From contig JAPWDM010000008.1 in the NCBI GenBank assembly GCA_035578155.1, forward strand, positions 27,946,280 to 28,010,279: 64,000 nucleotides of DNA. Reading direction: 5' to 3'. Numbering within the stretch: position 1 is the stretch's first letter; every line of letters starts with the position of its first letter. A model generated the notes under the pieces. The model was not told where the DNA came from. It searched no databases and saw only the letters and a program-made list of their open reading frames with translations. The DNA comes from Brachynemurus nebulosus. Its lineage: Eukaryota; Arthropoda; Insecta; Neuroptera; Myrmeleontidae. This document shows, one piece after another, positions 20,650 to 32,952 of this stretch. The translations under genes were made by a program, and so were the position numbers.

Positions 20650-21802
20650 TACATACCTAATAATGATAACAAAATGACATTTTTACCACCATTAGCAATA
20701 ATCACCATAAATGCCCAATTTTCATCCTAAAGTTAGTAGTAAAATTAGTTTATTAAGAATTTCTGTTATCTATCTAATTCGATTAATCGTTCCAACGATC
20801 CCTGGTCCCGACGGTGGTTAATCAACTTCTACTGAAGTTCTACCGTACAATTTATTCACGGTGTACGATTTTCATTGTACACCACTGTATGTATACGAGT
20901 ACGACGTACATACCTCATTTCTATCATACACTTAAAGAATTCATTTAAAACAAAACGTGAATACAAACGTCGCCGTCGTATGTACCAGAAACAAACGAGT
21001 AAATAAAACAAGCGACTCAAAGTATTTCACGGAACCGACAAATACAAATACATACGTATGCATACACATACATTCATATCCATACACGCGGTACATACTG
21101 TACAACGACTGCCTATGTATATGTATATTTTATAGTAGTATTGATTTTTAAGTATTTACAAACGCATACAACCACATTCAATCGATCATATCCACATTAT
21201 ATAATTGTCTTTAATTTCCTTCGTTCCTTAAAATATCCTCCTCGCACAATCAGTTGAGTGACGGTGGCTGCTGTTAAAGAGGTCAATGGCTTTTTGATTT
21301 AATGTAAATCAATCCTCATGCAGTCATCATGGTCCCTATGCGTTGTTGTTGTTTTTTCTACATTTTCATTTCAAAAAGCATGTTATTAATAATTTTAAAG
21401 GAAATAGAATTTTCATTATCAGATTATTTATTTACAGATGTATTTAGGAGAACGAAGGAATAAAAAAAAATATATAAACATACATCATCATCCCCCGGTC
21501 AGTATTATCATATTCATAAAAACAATTTCTTACAAGAAAAACAACCCTAAGTTGTTGTAATTTTGCTAAGTCATTTTTACCATAGCTATATTTTTACCAT
21601 AGCTAGTTTAATGAATTTTAATAGCAATGAATAGGTTCTTCTTGTGTTTGAAAATTGTTTTTTTATAGAAAATAATCGATATACAAGAATTGATTTGGTT
21701 GTTAACTGAAATGGTTTTAAATTCATTAAAAAATGTTCTCATAACCAATCACCTCTATTTAATTTCTTTGCTAAATCTAAAAATAGTAAAGGGGTTATTT
21801 CG

Positions 21803-21834
<32 letters not shown>

Positions 21835-22660
21835 ATAATAATATACTGGCGTTTTTAACATCAAGGAAGGTTCTTAGGTTATTATCTAATAATGTTATGG
21901 TAAAAAATCCATATAATCTATGTTATCTTAATAAAGTTAATTCTGTTTTTTTACCACAAAAAACAAACCGCTAATCCGAATTTGCTGAAAAATTTAACCG
22001 GTCTTCATTTTTTGATTACGCATCTAATGAAATTAGTCCGGACTTGATATCATCATTTGTTCTCGAGATATGCGAGACGAAAAAAAATCCACTAACGAAC
22101 GCACGCACAGATATCACGCTAAAAACGATGAATTCGGATTCTAGTGACCTTGAAACGTGGAGATATGTCAACATTAGCGATTCGTAAAATCGGACCCATA
22201 TTCAAATCACAGACCAGTGAACATATTATATATTATATAGACTAATAATATAAATGTGTAATTGAAGCAATCAGTTACGACTAAGTTCCGACTTTAATAG
22301 TATTCTGTAATATATAGTAAGGGATGGTATCCGTAGTTACGTTTTCAAATAATTATTGTAAAAATATAATATTGATAATAAAATTTTACTTTTTTGAGAA
22401 GAAACTGTAAAATTTTGAAAGAAAAAAGGTGGTATTCGCTTTATTTTCAAAATACGTACGTATACAAATTATCTCCTGCAATAATTATAGTCACATTTGC
22501 TAAAAAACTGACATTATAAGTATTATTTCATTAAATTTCACCCGCCTCACCCTTGTTACCTTCTTCCAGAAAAATGGCTAGAAACTGACTTGACGCTTTA
22601 TCTCTATCTAGTATAATATAATAGTGTTCATTGGTCTGTAATTCAAATACTTTTTAAATA
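20650..22660. other. Mostly unassigned; microsatellites and pogo-like debris
   Basis: GGTGGTTAATCAACTTCTACTG near 20814-20835 resembles a pogo/Tigger end. There is a long T-run at 21808-21827 and a tandem ACCATAGCTA near 21579-21603. The open frames of 64 and 94 aa are not recognisable. Confidence 0.35.
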
Positions 22661-22662
22661 GC

Positions 22663-22874
22663 CAGGGTTGTTTTTACCCTAAGTGCCCTAAATCGACTTT
22701 TCCTTAACAAAACAAGTGACGAGCAAAAAAAGAAAAATTTCTTAATAACTTTTTAACTTTTTCCTATAAAAAATAAGTGACGTGGAAAAAAAAACGCCAA
22801 ATTGCCATATTCTGTTCCAAATTTTGCCGCCCTGGACATTAGTCCCGTGTGCCCCTAGCGTAAATCCAGCACTG
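22663..22874. mobile_element. hAT-type MITE related to 9796-10081
   Basis: It starts CAGGGTTG and ends CCAGCACTG, with a perfect 8-bp duplication TAAATAGC (22655-22662 and 22875-22882). The interior shares AAATAAGTGACG plus an A-run, and TTTTGCCGCCC, with the 9.8-kb copy. Its termini are more decayed than those of that copy. Confidence 0.82.
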
Positions 22875-22917
22875 TAAATAGCTATAAAAAGTATAGTTCG
22901 TTAGAGATCATAAAAAT

Positions 22918-23092
22918 GAAACTTTTTTTATGAGGTGGATCGGGACCGCATAAAAAAAAGTTTCATAGAAAATAGATAAAATGCTCAAAACCTTACAATT
23001 TCTTTAGAGGTTGCTTTTTTAAATAAGATAAAGCATTAATTTACATACGCAAACATTTTATTTCATTTTTAAAATATTATGAAAATTGTGAT
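22918..23092. repeat. Dispersed repeat R, copy 2
   Basis: The uninterrupted partner of 17663-17822 (see that entry); it ends just before TIR element W1. Confidence 0.6.
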
Positions 23093-23148
23093 CAATATGT
23101 CTGTAAAAAAAAATAATGACGCAATAACTTATATTCTTATGCAATGTA

Positions 23149-23992
23149 CACGGAGAGAAATTCATATAAAAATTACTGTGCTCAGCACTACAATCAACGT
23201 GTAAAAGGCGAACATATTCAATTTTGTACGGTAAAAATATAAAAATTATAATTAATCATAGAAAATTTAAAGGACAGAATTTTGTTTTCGTAATATTAGC
23301 TCCGTAAAATTTGTAAAACAGCACAGTAAAAAGTTCTATTGCCGACAAAAAAATATTTTTTAATTGTTTTTCTTACAAAAATTACTATACTGTATAATAA
23401 TATTTGAAATGCTATCTGCTAATAGTAAAAACAAAACAAGAGAAAGAAGGTTGTGTGTGTTGTGAACGCTGTTGAAATGTACCTCACTCATAGCAAGTCA
23501 CATAGCCAACCATAGGTGTGGACGACCAACTTGGTCAGACGGGTCGGACCAAGCACCTTGATTCATTAGACTGTCTTACAAGCAGCAAGCAGTATTCATT
23601 ACACTGTCTTAGAGGACGGGGATGTCACCGTTTAATTCATCATTTGGTTACTTCACTACCTTTAGTATTAGAATATATTGTTGCCAATCATTTTTGTATG
23701 CATCATAAAGAATCGAAAGTCGGAAAAGATCGGGCATCTTTGAAGTTTTTACAGGTACAGCCCAAGCAACATAAGGTTGCGGGTCAGATGCGCAAATGAA
23801 AAAGTACGACAACAAGAATTAAACTATAACATATATGCATAAGAGTGTGATAAAAGTTGTGTTAGCACATTAAATTTTACCATGCTAGCACATATTTTTT
23901 ATTTTGGTCGTCGATCGCGCAAGCATTATAAGAGAGCATGGTAATTTTTCTGAAATTTTATCTACAAAAATTATATGATTTTTCTCTCCGTG
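23149..23992 (+). mobile_element. TIR element W, copy 1 (CACGGAGAGAAA ends)
   Basis: It starts CACGGAGAGAAATTCATATA and ends ATATGATTTTTCTCTCCGTG, with TA on each side. Length 844 bp. A central GC-richer segment (23461-23800) contains a 93-aa open frame also present, shorter, in the inverted copy at 42 kb. The differences between them are mostly amino-acid changing, so the frame is not under visible constraint. No transposase recognised; superfamily not assigned. Confidence 0.8.
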
Positions 23993-23994
23993 TA

Positions 23995-26900
23995 CTGACT
24001 AAATGCTTAAAAACCGTTAACAAGTACTTTTATCAAAGTAAATTATTATAATTAATATTCAGATTTCTTACTTTCTCTTGCTTTAGATTTATATTATGCA
24101 CTTTAATGTTATTTATTTAAAAACTGCATAAAAGAAGTCGTACAAAAAAGCCCGCATAAAAAGGTTTAGCTTTATTCGATTACTTGTCCGTGTCTTCTTC
24201 GTAGCTCACTCACTGTCAGCTACAGTCGACGATCCAACTGCTCTACGGGTTTATTATTATTATTATGATTATTATATCTAAAAAGATACTTTTTGGATGT
24301 TTTTGAAAAAACTAAATATAATTCCTATTATTACATCTTTTTATTGGAGTCAAAATGTCACAGACACAGATGGATAGACTAAGCTTACATTTACCCGACA
24401 ACATATCCACATTTAACAGCGCTCAACACAAGAAAATATAAACTTACGAACCACATCATATAATAAACCTAATTTTTATTAAAACCACGCACATTTGCCA
24501 TTCAAAATAAATATTAAATTTTCATACTAATCGCTACTATACCGACCACCATTCCTTGGAAAACATAATATTTTTATATATAAAGGAAAACGAAGAAAAA
24601 CCTCTTAAACTTTATGTTATTATTGGCCGATATATGTATACACATTATGACGATAGATGGCAGGCACAAAAGTGTGGGGCACAGCAGGCGCATTCATAGG
24701 CAAGTAAATAAAGAAATATGATGGACATAGAATCACCATCACCACCACACAGCAGCGAGGTCGAACAGCAGCGAAAACAACTTCCTTCTATAATATTGCA
24801 GTAAACGAGAAAAAAAAAATACGAAACAACACACTTGCTTTACCGAGTAACACGCAATTCACATAAATAATAAGATGTGCTATTTATTAACGAGTAATAT
24901 GATGGAACAGGATTATTTTAGTGTACGTCATATAGTCATAAAGCACAAGTAAAAAAAAACAACTCATGATAGAAGGAGATTTTATATAACTCACAGTAAA
25001 AATTTCCAACCAATTTTTTTTTTTTTTTTTTGATGAAAATGTGCCTGATTGAGACAGAGGCACAGTTTAGACTGACCAGTATAGTGGCCTGGTACGAGTT
25101 TAACAGGTCCAACTGTACGGGTCAAGACTAAAATATGCCATTTGTTTGTGGCGCACCTGTAGCTTGATTCTTGTGGAGGTTTTTTTTTGTTTTAAACAGC
25201 AGCGCTCTCCATTGTTGATGCTAAACATATTTGAGAAAAGTATATTAGAGCTATTTGGTTATAGTGTTTATATAAGATGAGCAAGTTACTCCTAAAAAGA
25301 TGTTTTCTTTTAGAATCGATTTAGAATTTCAAGAGAAATAAAAAAATCCAAGTACTAGCAATGTATTAGCATTTTATTAAAATATGATTAACCTAAACAG
25401 TATAACAAATGTCACGTAACATGTTAATTAAAACCACTGATATATAGAAAACACATGAATGTAAGGCATCTTTTTAGAGAAAAAAACGAGATAAACTTAA
25501 GATAAGAATAAGATAAAGATAATAAAGAAAATAACTCTCTAAATTTTATCGTTTAGGGTTCGAACCCATAATGCTACATCTAAATTCCGTCCTAATTTTA
25601 TTATTAAGTGTATTGTTCTTCTCAAAAACTGCTACACACTTTTCAGACTTCCCCTAAAAAGTTCGGATTAACACATTTAACTAGGGAAGCTTATAAAAAA
25701 AACAGTATAACAAATTTTCAAATACCTTTGCCTGGTCTGCTAAGCTCACTTGGTTAACCTTTTTTACTCCAGTGAAAAAATAAAACACTTTACACTTTAA
25801 GCAAAATAGTTTTAACTCTGATAAAACCACTTTAAAACTGATAGTTTGCAATTTAAAATGTTTAGTTCCAACATTAACAAGAACCTTTTCTGCACCTTTT
25901 TGGTAAACATAGGTGACGTAACAAGGCTCTAAAATGTGCAAAGAAATTTTCTAAAAAGGATTTATTTTTTAGGTGACTTTTTTCAAAATGAAATTGTTTT
26001 AAAAGTTGTCCAACCATAAAAAGGTCCTAATAAGACAAACGGGATCAGGTCCGGATTAGACAATTGAGTTATTTCGTAACAGGTAATTTGGTAATCCGAC
26101 CCTGATCCGGGCCTTATACGAATCACCTAATAGGGCATACCCTTGATGAGCCTGGTCTGGTCCGGATCGAATTAAAAGTACTTATTAAATTAAATAACTA
26201 CTTTAAAGAGATTTCTTTTGTAAAAGATTAAATTAAGCTAACCATGAATCAAGTCATCATTAATATTCTTTGTACAAGTAAGTCTTTGTATGGTATGACT
26301 AACATTCGATTTACTAACAATAACAAGTTTGTCACTCATAGTATTAATCGTATTAATCATACATAAGTAATAAATATCAAATGAATAATTTTATTGTTTT
26401 TCAAAAATTGCTTACGATATTAGCGAAAATTCCCATACCACTTATGACACAATAACACGAATGTTTAATTTTCAAACAGTATATGTATGTATAAATGCAT
26501 AATTAACCACAGAATACTTCTCTTATTTAGTATTTAAATAATGTATTATTTTTACATATTGCATTTGTACGAATACATAATATCTATAGGGACATTCTTC
26601 ATACCTCTATGTTATTGATTTGTTATATCACAGATACACATATAATGTCATTGATTTGTTATAGAGAATGATGTATACACGTTATACATTGTAATAATTC
26701 TAGATTTAGATGGTTGTGAAAGATACAACTGGACAAAGCAATAGATATAATCCCATTTTTAGGAATTCGAACAACGAAATCCTAATGCGGTCACCGACGA
26801 ATATGAGTATGTTCAACTTGTACTTAATCATTTATTGGCTACTGACACAATATTAGCACCCATTTATATGGGACTATGGGGGGTTTATTTGATTTTTTCT

Positions 26901-27205
26901 ACAAAAATAGTCAAGTTTGTTAATTAGAAGATTAACCAACAATTCTCTGTCGAATCGACGGGTTAAATATAATTGTTATACATATATAGCTTGGTCACCC
27001 AAATCACGGAATTTAACTAAACAAACGCATTGGTTTTAAATTTTTTTTTTAATCCATTAAATATTTCGGTATTTAACCCTGTTCATGTCTATAACTGGGT
27101 AACCACAATCTATTTTTGTGTTAAATTTCAAGTTTTTAGTTCACATCGAATAGTTCAAGAGAAAATCGCCTGTGACAGACGAACAGACACTGAAGTGATT
27201 TCACA
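23995..27205. other. Long stretch with no recognised gene or transposon
   Basis: AT-rich, with a short (ATT)n at about 24250, poly-A/T runs (25018-25031), and a GC-richer patch with repeated GGTCCGGAT near 26050-26170. I see no exon with supportive splice sites. The 86-aa minus-strand open frame at 25681-25941 is unrecognised. It may hold single-copy intergenic or intronic DNA. Confidence 0.35.
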
Positions 27206-27209
27206 AAAA

Positions 27210-27990
27210 CAGTGGAACCTCTGACTACGGACACCTCTCTTAACCGGACCCCTCCTATACCCGGACAAATTTTGTCATGACTATGGCATGCTATACTGAA
27301 ACCAATGCATTCAGCACTCTCTTACGCGAATCCTCTGTTAACCGGACACGGACACAATATTTTTTGACGAAGACATATTATTTAGTACATTGTTAACTCC
27401 ATTAGAGTCCCTATAATAAATAAAGTCGTGACATGGGTGATAAACGCTGATTCGTTCCGGCATTTTCTGTCCAACGTTGGGTAAAATAAATTGAAAATAA
27501 ATTAAATATTTAATAAAAATCATTTAGTTTAACCTAGAAAGAATAATTAAATTAAGAATTTTCAATTGTTTATTAATTCATAACTTATTAACAATAAATG
27601 ATGTAGCTACACAAAAATATTTACTCAAACATGTGATAATTAATTTTGAAGCTTCCCGCTCTGTTTTGGACAGAAAATTTATGACATGCCACGATTCTAT
27701 AGGGACTCTAATCTCCATTAACCGGACGCGAGTACGTCTAGTGTTGTACGGGTTAGGTATAATTGTTCATGTTTTAACTTGTTAACAATGATTCTGATGT
27801 GATGATGCATTTGTAAACGTTATATTTTTATATCGGTACCTAAATTCGTTCATGAAATTAATTTGAATTAAAAAATTAGTTATACTCGTAAATACAACAT
27901 TATTTACTTTAATGCTATTAATTTACTCTATCCCTGTAAAGCGGACACCTCTGTTAGTCGAACAAATTGTTTCGTGATACTTAACAGAGA
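27210..27990. mobile_element. pogo/Tigger-like element, 5' end and internal repeats
   Basis: It begins CAGTGGAACCTCTGACTACG and shares about 135 bp with the inverted fragment at 6195-6333. Repeated CTTAACCGGAC, TTAACCGGACACGG and TTAACCGGACGCG motifs inside suggest internal duplication. The right end is lost where HINE copy C begins. It contains a nested TIR insertion at 27400. Confidence 0.6.
27400..27709. mobile_element. Nested TIR element (ATTAGAGTCCCTATA ends)
   Basis: The ends ATTAGAGTCCCTATAA and TTCTATAGGGACTCTAAT are inverted repeats. CTCC precedes the left end and follows the right end. Removing the element restores GTTAACTCCATTAACCGG, which fits the pogo-like host repeat. Within it GACATG, TGTCC and GGACAG also show dyad symmetry. 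A 61-aa open frame inside is not supported as a gene. Confidence 0.65.
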
Positions 27991-28041
27991 TTCCAATTTT
28001 AGTATGGAAGACTAATTTTTGCCAATTTTAGTACGGAAGAC

Positions 28042-28379
28042 TAAAATACCACTGTCGCAGCATCCTGCCTAACGTAGCGAATTTCCGTTTATAAAAATTA
28101 GTTTTTCTTGGAAACTAGTTGATATAGAATAATAGTTTAAAGACCTTTTTTATGTGAATTTTTCTCCTCTTTCCAATGGTGTAAAATTAAAAAAAAATTT
28201 GAATATGTGGAAATTTTGGCAAAAAACTAATTTTTTTCACGAAAATTGCCAAAAAAACCATGTTACGACCGAGCATCGGACGTGTCTGATTAATGAAATC
28301 GTCCAACGGTTTGGGACTTCCAATATTTTCAACCAAATTTTGTAAATGTAAGACATTTCGTTCGAGAGTTATCGCCCGG

Positions 28380-28475
<96 letters not shown>

Positions 28476-28602
28476 TTTAGTAACTATTATTTTCGGTTTC
28501 CATAGGGACCTAAAAACAAATTTCTGCCATAGTCCCGGCCTCAAGTCGCGTCATGACAGTGGCTGTAATAGTTGAATTCCATTCTGGAAATTCGCTAAAA
28601 GA
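28042..28602 (-). mobile_element. HINE/Helentron-like element C (complete)
   Basis: Minus orientation. The 3' end appears as ACCACTGTCGCAGCATCCTG then AGCGAATTTCC at 28048-28087, and the 5' end as GAATTCCATTCTGGAAATTC then GCTAAAA at 28573-28602. The tract between is (CA)n then (TA)n (28380-28471). A 28-bp duplication of AGTAYGGAAGACTAA lies at the outer edge (28001-28041). Four short open frames here are translated microsatellite or non-conserved. Confidence 0.72.
28380..28471. repeat. (CA)n-(TA)n compound microsatellite of HINE C
   Basis: About ten CA units followed by about 36 TA units at the family's microsatellite position. Confidence 0.95.
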
Positions 28603-28604
28603 CT

Positions 28605-29405
28605 GTGATTTTTTAATGTAATTATTAGCTTTACAAACATTTTTGGGATGTTAGATATTATGAAATTATTCTGAAAGTCTGATACAGTTAATCTATCGTA
28701 GCATGTAATATCTTGCACGTGTTGACAATATGGTAACAGCTGATAGATGAAGCCAAAATAAACAAATCTTTAACTGCCGTTACATGTTTTTATATAAATC
28801 AGAAATCTTCTAAAAGAGACAAATACATGAGAATTTATAGAAAATACGTAGTAGACACGCATTTGTTATGATTTATCGATATTAGATTTACTCAAAATAA
28901 TTTTATATACTACAAATACAATTCAATGTGTCCACTTGTCAAGTCTTTGTCGAAATTTGTCATCTAAGAAACGTTTCCTTAATACACTTAACAAGATATT
29001 ATCGCTTAATATTTGCCACTTGAAAATATCTAATACTGTTTATTTCCTATACTTTTCTTGATTTGTTATTTAGAAATTCGTTAATATACACAAACGTATT
29101 ATAATACAAATTTTATATTCATTACGGCACGGCGCCACTCATTATGTTTAAAATAGGTTGCAGTTAAATTAGATATAAAGAGCGGAAACAAAATGTTGGA
29201 CAAAATCCAACAAAATATACAGTTAAAAACTAGAAAACTAGCCAAGTTCATGGACACGTTTTGTATACCAAGTGTCTTTCATTATTATTAATATCTGCTA
29301 ATCAATAATATTTTAATTAATATTTTCATTTATACATATTCACTTTTCAATATACATAGTATGTGTTATCTGACAATTATTAATGTCTACAATACAAGTA
29401 AATGA
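28605..29405. other. Unassigned AT-rich sequence
   Basis: No supported feature. Confidence 0.4.
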
Positions 29406-29409
29406 CATT

Positions 29410-29638
29410 AAAGGGAGGTTTATTTGAGCGTCGTTAAAAAAAATCGATTCTTTTTTTTTTGCAGAAATTAGTAGCTAATTATGTGTAGAATATGTTCCCA
29501 AAGTGATTTTGCTGAAAGTAATTTAAGGGAGGGTTTACTTGAGATTTGATCAAAAAATCGATTTTTTTTTGCCGAAATTGATAGCAAATTTTGTGTAGAA
29601 TATGTTCTCAGAGTGATTTTGCTGAAAATAATTTAAAA
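29410..29638. repeat. Two-unit 115-bp tandem repeat
   Basis: AAGGGAGG starts the units at 29410 and 29525. Both contain AAAATCGATT plus a T-run, AATTATGTGTAGAATATGTT or a close variant, and AGTGATTTTGCTGAAA. The array abuts the 3' end of HINE copy D. Confidence 0.88.
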
Positions 29639-29973
29639 ATACCCCTGTCGCAGCATCCTGCATAACATAGCGAATTTCCGTTTATAAAAATTAGTTTTTC
29701 TCGGAAACTAGCTGACATAGAATAATAGTTTAAAGACCTTTTTTATGTAATTTTTTCTCCTCTTTTAAATGATGTAAAAAGATTTGGCAAAAATTTTTGA
29801 ATAAGTGGAAATTTTGGCAAAAAAACTAATTTTTTGAAAGAACAAAAACCATGTTCCTGGCATCCGACGTGTCTGGCTGAAGAACTCATCCAAGATTTTT
29901 GGACTTCCAACGTTGTCATCAAATTTCGTAAAGCTAGGACATTTCGTTCGAGAGTTATCGTGCTGATACATAT

Positions 29974-30059
<86 letters not shown>

Positions 30060-30068
30060 GTATGTATG

Positions 30069-30158
<90 letters not shown>
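29639..30158 (-). mobile_element. HINE/Helentron-like element D, 5' end lost
   Basis: Minus orientation. The 3' terminus is intact (ACCCCTGTCGCAGCATCCTG, then ATAGCGAATTTCC), followed by the GTTCCTGGCATCCGACGTGT and TTTCGTTCGAGAGTTATCGT blocks and a very long (TA)n. The 5' half after the microsatellite is missing; unrelated sequence begins at about 30160. Confidence 0.72.
29983..30158. repeat. Long (TA)n tract with (TATG)n interruption
   Basis: About 175 bp of almost pure TA split by TATGTATGTATGTATG near 30058-30073. The 146- and 109-aa open frames here are poly-Ile-Tyr artefacts. Confidence 0.95.
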
Positions 30159-30186
30159 AATAACTACTCAGTAGCCGAGACAATAA

Positions 30187-30588
30187 GTGGCATGCATAAG
30201 GTTGAGCACTGTGAGACTTTGCTCAAGTAAATATGAATATGTTGTTATATACACACACATATACGTATACACATCTCGGATACACGCAGTCTATTCAAGA
30301 ACTCTTCAAGGTTTCATAATAAAAATTAGAATTTCAGAAATCCAAGTCTTGCAGCTGTAGTACTCGAAAATCTGACCAGAATTGTCGATTTCCCCGAAAT
30401 CTGTTAAAGTGCCAATATCTTGAAAACCAACGATATTTTACCAGACGATATTTTGATATTCTGGTTAGGCATTAGCTGGTCTATCATCCTTCCAAGGGAT
30501 ATAGTTGACTTTTGGGACACCACGTATAACAACATATTCATATTTACTTGAGCAAAATCTCACAGTGCTCAACCTTATGCATACCACC
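30187..30588. mobile_element. TIR element Z, copy 1
   Basis: The left end GTGGCATGCATAAGGTTGAG and the following GTGAGACTTTGCTCAAGTAA are mirrored at 30525-30588 (GAGCAAAATCTCACAGTGCT then ACCTTATGCATACCAC). The arms are about 65 bp with few differences. The first roughly 105 bp recur at 58070-58173. No coding sequence. Confidence 0.75.
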
Positions 30589-30801
30589 TAATGAAAAAAG
30601 AAATTCAGTTATTCGGAATTCATTTTTGGAGTTTGCAAGGCGCACTTTGAGAACTGTCAAAGTGTATTTAGAAAAGTAAATAAAACCCAGATGCGTAACT
30701 ACAGTGGAGCGACAGATACAGCAGTCGCACCAAGAAATGGACAGACAGAGCACTCCCGTCAGAGCGCAACAAGAAAAAATATGAGCACGAGGGAAAGTAC
30801 A

Positions 30802-30977
30802 ACTTGTCTATGAGACGATGATCTCTGACGCCTTCGTTGCCATCATTGTGATCTGTCTCTTTTTAGAATAATATGTATCATATGTATTCCGCCTGTCTCT
30901 TTTTAGCATAACAGTTCGTATCAATTCTCCTCTTCCCTTCGTCCTGCTATTAGAGATCGTCGTCTCATAGACAAGCA
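30802..30977. repeat. Short inverted-repeat element
   Basis: CTTGTCTATGAGACGATGAT and its inverse ATCGTCGTCTCATAGACAAG bracket about 125 bp that contains a doubled GTCTCTTTTTAG segment. Probably a MITE; target duplication not clear. Confidence 0.7.
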
Positions 30978-30979
30978 GT

Positions 30980-32030
30980 AGGTAATTGAGAAGTATTTTG
31001 TTTTCGAGCTCTGAAAGCCTATCACCTATTGAAAAAAGAAATTCCTGGAAGGTTTTTTATTTCTTGCCTTTTTATTGCATTTTCGGACTTCTTGGACCCA
31101 AAAATTATACCTAGTTACACTTCTAAATAAAGCAATTATTTTTAGAAATTCGATACAGGTATTATCCCTTAATACGACCCTCTTTCATTTCATACCTACT
31201 ATGTATTTAAAATAATTTGTTTTAAAAGAACTCTTTATAAAATAGTTATGGTTCATTTCAGTTAAATTTAACCATGCTCCGTCACTTTGAATTTAAATAA
31301 TTTCCGTTTTCTTGGCTTTATCTCTTTTATTATTGCATTTATGTAAATCTTAAATTTGCAGTTTATTTTTAGAAAATAATAGAAGATTGATTTGTTTCGA
31401 ATATAAGAATTATTCAATTTTTTAACGAAAACTCATGATCAATTGTATCTGAAATGAGGTATATATACCTAAATTTTATTAATAATTGGAAGCAAATATA
31501 TATTTAACTGGTTGTACAAATTTACAGGATACCTATAACTTTTTCCTATATGTAATATGAAACTGCTCGTATTTAATTTGATTTATATTATATTCAAATT
31601 AATTTTGAGTGAATGCATACATACTTAACGTTACATATAACGTTAGTCTATAATAAATTTATATTAAATCTAGTGTAGAATGAAAATTAGAAAAACTTAA
31701 AACACAAACATCCGCTAACTTAGTTGCACAGAAGCCAAACTTTATTATATAATGTAATATAATGTTCAAGTATTATAATGTTATATTTTATATGTTGTAG
31801 CCTATATGTATGTATATGAAATATTGATTGCATGAAAATAACATCAACAAATATAAATCTTGAGAAAGAAAACTGATCCAGATGGGTTATTAACCCCATT
31901 TAATGAGATCGTTCATATCGTTCATATAGTGCTGTTGGTTATTACTTGTATCACAGACATAACTTGTATGTATCGTGTTGTTTGATGCATTATAATTTGA
32001 TTTGGAAATTTTTGTTTTCGTTTTACATAT
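30980..32030. other. Unassigned AT-rich sequence
   Basis: A short dyad, TAACGTTACATATAACGTTA, is seen at 31627-31646. No gene or repeat family recognised. Confidence 0.4.
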
Positions 32031-32033
32031 TTA

Positions 32034-32509
32034 GGGGAGGGGGGGGAACGGGATACTTAAGAAACCGTTATGATTTTAAGAACTGAAATATGCTGAATCT
32101 TATTATTTTCAGTCGTAATTAAAGTAAAATAATCAAATTTCGAGCTGCCGGCCGTAAGAAAAAAAAAATTTTTTTGCGGGCAAAATGGGGTACGCATTAA
32201 TAATGTAAGATTAGAAAAATATATTCATAAGAAAACGAAGCTACTAAATAATAATATTTTTTTAGGAGTAATTTACGTAAAACGAATCACCATTTATATT
32301 AGTAGTGGATGCAGAGGCGAAAAATAATTATTTTTTAATAATTCTTACTACACAAAGTTATATTATCAATATTTTTTGTAAATTTGATATATTTATAATA
32401 TATTTATTTGATTTTCAATATTGTAATTTGAAAATATAAAAATTTTTGCCAAATTTTTGGGGTACTCCATTTTGTCGCCCTAGCCGTTTTGCCCCCCCCC
32501 CCCTATCCC
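32034..32509. mobile_element. TIR element with poly-G/poly-C ends
   Basis: It starts with GGGGAGG and a G-run, then AACGGGATACTT. It ends with AGCCGTTTTG, a C-run and TATCCC before TA. The inverted ends resemble each other loosely and recall the GGGG-starting element at 7927. About 475 bp, no coding sequence. Confidence 0.55.
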
Positions 32510-32599
32510 TATATAAACATTTTCGAACACAGAATGTTTTAAGCAAAATCGATACTATTATTATCAATTGGAAAGTGAGTTTACTTGTTGGTTTGTCTT

Positions 32600-32697
32600 C
32601 ATGAATCGAACATTCAGAAATTACTGCTATTACAGCTATGGTAGAAATTTGTTTTGAGGTTCCTAGAAATGGAAAATAACATTCACTAAAATTTATA
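32600..32697 (+). mobile_element. HINE/Helentron-like element E, 5' part
   Basis: TTACAGCTATGGTAGAAATT, TTTGAGGTTCCTAGAAA and TTCACTAAAATTTATA are the family's 5' block, ending exactly where (TA)n should start. The 3' half is found at 34921-35263, with other transposons in between. The outermost 5' terminus is decayed. Confidence 0.65.
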
Positions 32698-32950
32698 CAT
32701 CGCCTTCCTAGAATGAAAGTGGGATATCTGGGAATTTTCTGATTTTCAATTTTAGTACCACGTAATAGATAAGTTAATTAGTTATCGAATAGCATGTTTC
32801 ACAAGTTCGTAGGATATATAACTTTTGAAGAGCTTTACTTTAAATGTCAAGGTCACCATTTAAACTAATGTATTATTAAGATTTAAAATGCAGTTGTCTC
32901 AAAACTAACATTTCCCAGATATCTCACTTTCATACTAGGCAGGCGATATG
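32698..32950. mobile_element. TA-target MITE nested in HINE E
   Basis: The 253-bp element has about 35-bp TIRs: CATCGCCTTCCTAGAATGAA on the left and TTCATACTAGGCAGGCGATATG at the right end (22 bp), both followed inward by the GATATCTGGG sequence. TA lies on both sides, consistent with a Tc1/mariner-type TA duplication at a TA-rich target. Confidence 0.78.
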
Positions 32951-32952
32951 TA

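Noticed and set aside
25550..25580. GGGTTCGAACCC, resembling a tRNA B box
   Set aside because: No acceptor, D or anticodon arm can be folded around it; it is a short palindrome.
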